Source of the DNA: CBDFKV01 sp965249035
Lineage (GTDB): Bacteria; Pseudomonadota; Gammaproteobacteria; Arenicellales; Poriferihabitantaceae
Direction of reading: 5' to 3'
DNA length: 64,000 nt
Assembly (NCBI GenBank): GCA_965249035.1
Contig: CBDFKV010000003.1
Coordinates: 1 to 64,000 of the forward strand
The notes under the pieces are model-generated. The model was not told the DNA's origin and ran no database searches. It saw only the letters and a program-made list of their open reading frames with translations. The position numbers and the translations under genes were made by a program. Positions 60,009-64,000 of this stretch are shown here, piece by piece. Positions within the stretch are counted from its first letter, which is position 1. Every line of letters starts with the position of its first letter.

Positions 60009-60329
60009 ATGAGCGACTGGGTAAAAGTGGGATCCGTCGATGACATAGCGGAAGGTGCGCATGTGGTTATCGATGTCGATAATGTGATGGTGGTCGTTTT
60101 TAATATGGGTGGTGAGTTTTTCGCCTATGAAGATGCTTGCCCCCACGACGGTAGCGACATCGCCTCCGGTTGTATTAAAAACGGGATATTAGAGTGCGCG
60201 CACCATGGCGCTACTTTTGATTTGGCTACTGGTGAAGTCTTGACCGCACCCGCCTACGAACCACTGGAAAAAATAGCGCTGCGCATTGAAGGCGGGGTTA
60301 TTGAAGTCCGCGACGACCGCTGGGAGTGA
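60009..60329 (+). CDS. Rieske-type ferredoxin
   Basis: A 106-residue soluble [2Fe-2S] protein. The two cluster motifs are DACPHDGSDI (CxH) and LECAHHGATFDLATGEV (CxxH), with all four ligands present. The size and order fit ferredoxin subunits of the dioxygenase type and the Rieske proteins found at the end of SUF operons. It starts 40 nt after sufT and is probably cotranscribed. Its electron partner is unknown. Confidence 0.9.
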   Translation: MSDWVKVGSVDDIAEGAHVVIDVDNVMVVVFNMGGEFFAYEDACPHDGSDIASGCIKNGILECAHHGATFDLATGEVLTAPAYEPLEKIALRIEGGVIEVRDDRWE

Positions 60330-60373
60330 CTCCCCCTCAACACCTAGCAATTGACTCCCCTACAGGGACTCTA

Positions 60374-61606
60374 CTAATCAAGTGGCGGTCGGTCATTCGC
60401 CCGCGAATACACTGCGATACCCATACTAAGGACCGCTGCTAGAAAACCAAAGCAGACCGAATAGGCTTCTGGCGGTAGGCTTTCGGCGGTCGCGCTACCT
60501 GCAACCCAATAGACCACCAAGCCAGCGATATACTGCATTACAAATACACCGCCCATATTTGCAGTGTTCAGGACGGTCAACCCACGCCCGAGCACATCGT
60601 CATTAAATAAAGCCTTGCCGTGCGCGATCATGACCGGATTAGTAGCCGCAGCAAAAGCAAACAGTACAAACAACGCCACTGTTAACCCGTACGGTAGTTG
60701 CGGGTTGAAAGCCAACACAATCAATATCACCACCATCACGATTGATCCCGTCATGACCAAAGCTTTACGCCGATTGAACCAGCGGTCGCTGGCGCCCCAG
60801 ACAAAAAAACCGATGATCAACGTGATGGTTAAAATAGACATCAACCAGCCGCGCTCGGTTAGATCCAGGCCGTGAATATCAGTAAAATAGGCTGGCCCCC
60901 ACAGTCCCATTACGCTGATCGTCACAGAATATAAGACAAAATGGATGACCGCTAGCGGCCAGAAATCAGCCGACCTAAAGACGGCACTAAAGCCCTTAAA
61001 CCCATCGCTGATTGGCTCTTTCACCCGCTCGTGAAAAGCGTGGTCAGCCGGCGCATCACGCACGACTAAGGCCACCCATATACCCGCTATCAGGACAAAT
61101 CCGGCGGCATAATAAAAAACGGATCGCCAACCTTGGCTCTCAACCATATACGCCATCGGTGAGGTGGCCAGAAACGTGCCCATGTTGCCAAACCCCAGCA
61201 TTAAGCCTGAGAGAAAGGCGAACCGTTCCGGCGGAAACCAGCGGCTGATGATCAACAGAGGAGCCATTAAAAACGAAGAGCAACCCAAACCCATCAACAA
61301 GCGGCCAATGGTTAAATCGACCAAGTTATCCCCAACCGCAAATAATAGGCTACCGGCCATCGCAAACAGAACACAAGCCGCCATTGATTTACGTGGCCCA
61401 AATCGGTCGAGCATGACGCCAAGCGGTAATTGCGCCAGGGCAAAACTCAGGAAGAAAGCGCCCGACAACGCGCCCAACTGATCAGGTCGCAAGGCAAAGG
61501 CTTGGGTTAACTCCGGGATAATAACGCCCGCAGAATTGCGTAGAAACTGGCTAGTCGCATAGATTGCGAAGAGCGAGGCAAGCAATGAAACGGAATACAG
61601 GCGCAT
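60374..61606 (-). CDS. Major facilitator superfamily transporter
   Basis: A 410-residue membrane protein with about twelve helices. The loop 2-3 motif is GVMLDRFGPRKSMAACVLFA and the second half has GASDRWFNRRKALVMTGS, typical MFS. The N-terminus (SQFLRNSAGVIIPELTQAFALRPDQLGALSGAFFLSFALAQLP) resembles the nitrate/nitrite and oxalate/formate groups, but the substrate is not known. It converges on the SUF operon with 44 nt between. Confidence 0.85.
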   Translation of the reverse strand: MRLYSVSLLASLFAIYATSQFLRNSAGVIIPELTQAFALRPDQLGALSGAFFLSFALAQLPLGVMLDRFGPRKSMAACVLFAMAGSLLFAVGDNLVDLTIGRLLMGLGCSSFLMAPLLIISRWFPPERFAFLSGLMLGFGNMGTFLATSPMAYMVESQGWRSVFYYAAGFVLIAGIWVALVVRDAPADHAFHERVKEPISDGFKGFSAVFRSADFWPLAVIHFVLYSVTISVMGLWGPAYFTDIHGLDLTERGWLMSILTITLIIGFFVWGASDRWFNRRKALVMTGSIVMVVILIVLAFNPQLPYGLTVALFVLFAFAAATNPVMIAHGKALFNDDVLGRGLTVLNTANMGGVFVMQYIAGLVVYWVAGSATAESLPPEAYSVCFGFLAAVLSMGIAVYSRANDRPPLD

Positions 61607-61631
61607 GTGTACTATCTACAGCGCTAAAGCT

Positions 61632-62495
61632 TCAGCTGTCTGCTTGAGTCGGGGCTTGGACTTCGGATGAATCTGCTGAATACTGAACCATCTCAGCACT
61701 GATGGGTGACATAAATTGCAACTCAATAGCGGTCAGTGCCAAAGGCTTACGGTGCTCTGACTTATCGCCGTATTGTGCATCACCCACCACCGGCAAGTTG
61801 TTTTCAGCAAGGTGGCGACGAATTTGGTGCTTGCGACCCGTTTCAATGCTGACTACCAGCTCACTGTGAGCGCCTTCAGTGTCATCAATCAGCTTCGAGC
61901 TCAAAATGGTAGAAACCGCCACCTTACCATCCAACTCACTGTTGATCACCCAAGGCAAAGGCTGTGCCACCACGCCATGCACTTGTACTCGGTAGTGTTT
62001 CGTGATTTTGCGATCACGAAACAAAGCAGATAATTTACCCGCCATCGACTTGCCATGCGCGACCAGCATGAGACCACTGGCAGCGCGATCCAGCCGATGA
62101 ACCAGCATTGCGACATCCGTCACCGGACTGCTTTTCTCGATCCAACGCGTAATCGCACAATGATCCCCATACTTTGAACCCTGCGATAGCATTTTCGGTG
62201 GTTTGAACCACACTGAATACCCGCCTTCATCAGCAATTAGACGTGGTGGCTCAACCGTTTGTGCCAATACATAAGGGTCAAAAAACAATTCCAAATGATC
62301 ACCTTTGTGTAGCGGCGTTTTCACTCGCCGCAAACGCCGATGACCACCGCGAGCCTTGGTTAGCCAAACCGCGCCCTTGCTCATGGCTTGCTTGATTTGT
62401 TGACGTGATAATGACGTAGCAGCAGCCAGTAAATCCAGCGGTGCTGCATCGTCGCTATCGACTGTAATCTTGCAGGTAAATTTTTTTGCTTGCAT
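61632..62495 (-). CDS. RluA-family RNA pseudouridine synthase
   Basis: A 287-residue enzyme. An S4-like start (LSRQQIKQAMSKGAVWLTK), then FKPPKMLSQGSKYGDHCAI, the catalytic motif MLVHRLDRAASGLMLVAHGK (Asp), KHYRVQVHGVV and SIETGRKHQIRRHLAENNLPVVGDAQYG. It modifies rRNA or tRNA uridines; which site is unclear. The catalytic Asp in HRLDRAASG is intact. It begins on the last base of apaH, so it is coupled. Confidence 0.9.
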   Translation of the reverse strand: MQAKKFTCKITVDSDDAAPLDLLAAATSLSRQQIKQAMSKGAVWLTKARGGHRRLRRVKTPLHKGDHLELFFDPYVLAQTVEPPRLIADEGGYSVWFKPPKMLSQGSKYGDHCAITRWIEKSSPVTDVAMLVHRLDRAASGLMLVAHGKSMAGKLSALFRDRKITKHYRVQVHGVVAQPLPWVINSELDGKVAVSTILSSKLIDDTEGAHSELVVSIETGRKHQIRRHLAENNLPVVGDAQYGDKSEHRKPLALTAIELQFMSPISAEMVQYSADSSEVQAPTQADS

Positions 62496-63322
62496 TAGGA
62501 TATTCCCTTGTTACAGGGCAACTGATGCACTCGCACGAAACGCCCATCGACTTCGGCTGCAGTTAATTTTTCGCCCCACAAACAACCACTATCGAGGGCA
62601 ATATAATTGCCATCAAACCAGTGACCAGCAGATGACCAGTGACCATACACGATCCGCCAATTTTTCCGCGGCTGGCCATTAGCATGGGCATACCAAGGTA
62701 TCAGCCGACCGGGTTGTTTACCGGGCGGTTTTGAACAGCTGAAGTTAAGCACACCCTTGCCATTGACGTAGCGCATCCGGGTGAAGGCATTAATAATGAA
62801 ACGGTAGCGCTTCCAACCCGTCAGTTTAGGGTGCCAAAGATCAGGTTTGTTGCCATACATATTGTGCAGCAAACTGCGGTAATCGGGGCTTTGCAAAATA
62901 TTCTCTACTTCCTGCGCATATAAGCGGGCTTCGCGAATACTCCATCCCGGGTAAATACCCGCGTGCGCCATAGCGACGTGTAACCCCGCATCACGATGCA
63001 TGAGCGGACGATGGCGCAACCAGTGAACCAGCTTATCGCGATCTTTGGCTTTTAAAATCGGGCGTAAGGACTCATGCCGAAACGAACGTTTGACCTTGGC
63101 TGAAAGTGCTAACAGATGTAAGTCATGGTTGCCCAGCACCGTTACCGCTGACTTTCCCAAGCCTTTGATAAAACGCAAGGTCTCGAGTGATTTGGGACCA
63201 CGATTAACTAAATCACCGACAAACCAGACTTGGTCTTTTTTTGGATCGAATTGAACGTGGTCTAGCAATCGCTGTAACGGCTTCAGACAGCCTTGAATAT
63301 CACCAATCGCATAGATGGTCAC
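62495..63322 (-). CDS. apaH: Symmetrical bis(5'-nucleosyl)-tetraphosphatase
   Basis: A 275-residue metallophosphatase with IYAIGDIQGCLKPLQRLL, VWFVGDLVNRGPKSLETLRFI and VTVLGNHDLHLLAL, the three metal-binding motifs. The C-terminus has IVYGHWSSAG, a further histidine ligand, and YIALDSGCLWG. It cuts Ap4A and removes caps of NpnN-type from RNA. Single base overlap with the RluA gene. Confidence 0.97.
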   Translation of the reverse strand: MTIYAIGDIQGCLKPLQRLLDHVQFDPKKDQVWFVGDLVNRGPKSLETLRFIKGLGKSAVTVLGNHDLHLLALSAKVKRSFRHESLRPILKAKDRDKLVHWLRHRPLMHRDAGLHVAMAHAGIYPGWSIREARLYAQEVENILQSPDYRSLLHNMYGNKPDLWHPKLTGWKRYRFIINAFTRMRYVNGKGVLNFSCSKPPGKQPGRLIPWYAHANGQPRKNWRIVYGHWSSAGHWFDGNYIALDSGCLWGEKLTAAEVDGRFVRVHQLPCNKGIS

Positions 63323-63355
63323 AATTCATGCCTCTGCCACAACCGCTCGCTACGT

Positions 63356-64000
63356 TTACTCACTAAATAAATCTTCTTCGAATGGGTCTTCTTCTACGGG
63401 TACATTACCATCATACACCGCTTTCAAGCGCGCTTGCCGATAGGTTTCGCGTAAAAATGCATATTCATCCACTTGCATATACAGCGTCTCGTCTGGGCCG
63501 ATATAATCAGCCCGCGTACCAATCAAGCGCACGCTGCTTGCCAATAGGCTGTAGTCCCCAGCAATTTCAGACAGCGGATCGGCATACAGCATTTGCGCCA
63601 CAAATCCAGCGGTATCACGCACCGTACTCGGCCCGAAAAACGGTAGCATTAAATAGGGTCCGCTACCCAACCCCCAGACACCCAGCGTTTCGCCCAGGTC
63701 TTCGCGGTGTTTGGGTACATCCAGCTCGGTAGCAACATCTAAAATGCCGCCGATACCCAGCGTAGTATTCAGCAAAAAACGTGCAGCTGCATCATGCGCC
63801 TTCTTGGGTTTGCCCTGCAACAAATCGTTAACCAGGGTATAAGGCTCCCATAAATTACTGAAGAAATTGCCAAACCCTTTACGAACCGGCGCTGGGACAT
63901 GCTCTTTGTAACCTTTGGCAACTGGCCGCAAAACGGCTTGATCGAGTTTACTGTTGAATTTATAAATCGCGCGGTTGGTGCGCTCAAATGGGTCAAATTC
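63356..64000 (-). CDS. mlaA: Outer-membrane lipid-asymmetry lipoprotein MlaA (5' end outside window)
   Basis: The frame is open to the right edge, reading FDPFERTNRAIYKFNSKLD, the conserved opening of MlaA after its signal peptide, so the start codon is outside. Further motifs: FGNFFSNLWEPYTLVNDLLQGKPKKAHDAAARFLLNTTLGIGGILDVATELDVPKHREDLGETLGVWGLGSGPYLMLPFFGPSTVRDTAG. MlaA removes phospholipids from the outer leaflet with MlaC/FEDB. The acidic C-terminus (EEDPFEEDLFSE) is a short extension. Confidence 0.95.
   Translation of the reverse strand, partial: EFDPFERTNRAIYKFNSKLDQAVLRPVAKGYKEHVPAPVRKGFGNFFSNLWEPYTLVNDLLQGKPKKAHDAAARFLLNTTLGIGGILDVATELDVPKHREDLGETLGVWGLGSGPYLMLPFFGPSTVRDTAGFVAQMLYADPLSEIAGDYSLLASSVRLIGTRADYIGPDETLYMQVDEYAFLRETYRQARLKAVYDGNVPVEEDPFEEDLFSE

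Noticed and set aside
1..64000. CRISPR arrays
   Set aside because: No set of regularly spaced direct repeats was seen, and no cas-like protein is encoded.

Overview
The window reads as a chromosomal segment of a gammaproteobacterium, probably marine or free-living and heterotrophic. This rests on the block def-fmt-rsmB-DUF4390-ntrY-ntrX, an IscR-led SUF operon, rpoH, coaBC-dut, apaH and mlaA, all in arrangements or forms usual for that class. I cannot name a genus from sequence alone. Coding density is high, and most genes are intact housekeeping or transport genes.

Layout. 1-1.9 kb: the end of an exported YHS-domain protein, a tyrosine recombinase broken by one in-frame ochre codon, and a RelE/RelB-type toxin-antitoxin pair. 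2.1-9 kb: purC, a cupin, pyrophosphate-dependent phosphofructokinase, an unknown 121-aa protein and a NorD/CbbO-like VWA gene. A complete IS4-family element (7427-8980, 20-bp inverted repeats, 11-bp target duplication) sits between that VWA gene and its original start codon. 9-34 kb: three high-affinity branched-chain-amino-acid-type (HAAT) ABC importers. The second is interleaved with a long-chain acyl-CoA synthetase, a PaaK-like CoA ligase, a CaiB-type CoA-transferase and an enoyl-CoA hydratase, so the operon looks built to import and CoA-activate organic acids. A hybrid histidine kinase with an OmpR-type regulator, an AEC carrier and sodB lie between the second and third importers. 34-49 kb: core genes, with a perfect CIRCE operator in front of rpoH, an NtrY/NtrX pair whose NtrX lacks GAFTGA, a DsrC-like protein lacking the C-terminal cysteines, and coaBC split into two overlapping genes.

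49.3-54.6 kb is an accessory stretch just after an elongator tRNA-Met gene. It holds an IS30 transposase remnant, a PD-(D/E)XK nuclease-like gene behind a frameshifted small gene, small lipoprotein and membrane proteins, short tandem repeats, a Tat-exported thioredoxin-like protein and two tandem Slp lipoproteins. 55.4-60.3 kb is an iscR-sufB-sufC-sufD-sufT-Rieske operon with an IscR-type operator but no sufS or sufE. 60.3-64 kb holds an MFS carrier, an RluA-family pseudouridine synthase, apaH and the start-truncated mlaA.

The clearest points for follow-up are the CIRCE site controlling a sigma-32 gene, the IS4 insertion that supplies norD-like translation signals, strong hairpins directly after two separate solute-binding-protein genes, the split coaC/coaB, and the SUF operon without its desulfurase. 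I did not find a clearly new multi-gene defence or biosynthetic system.
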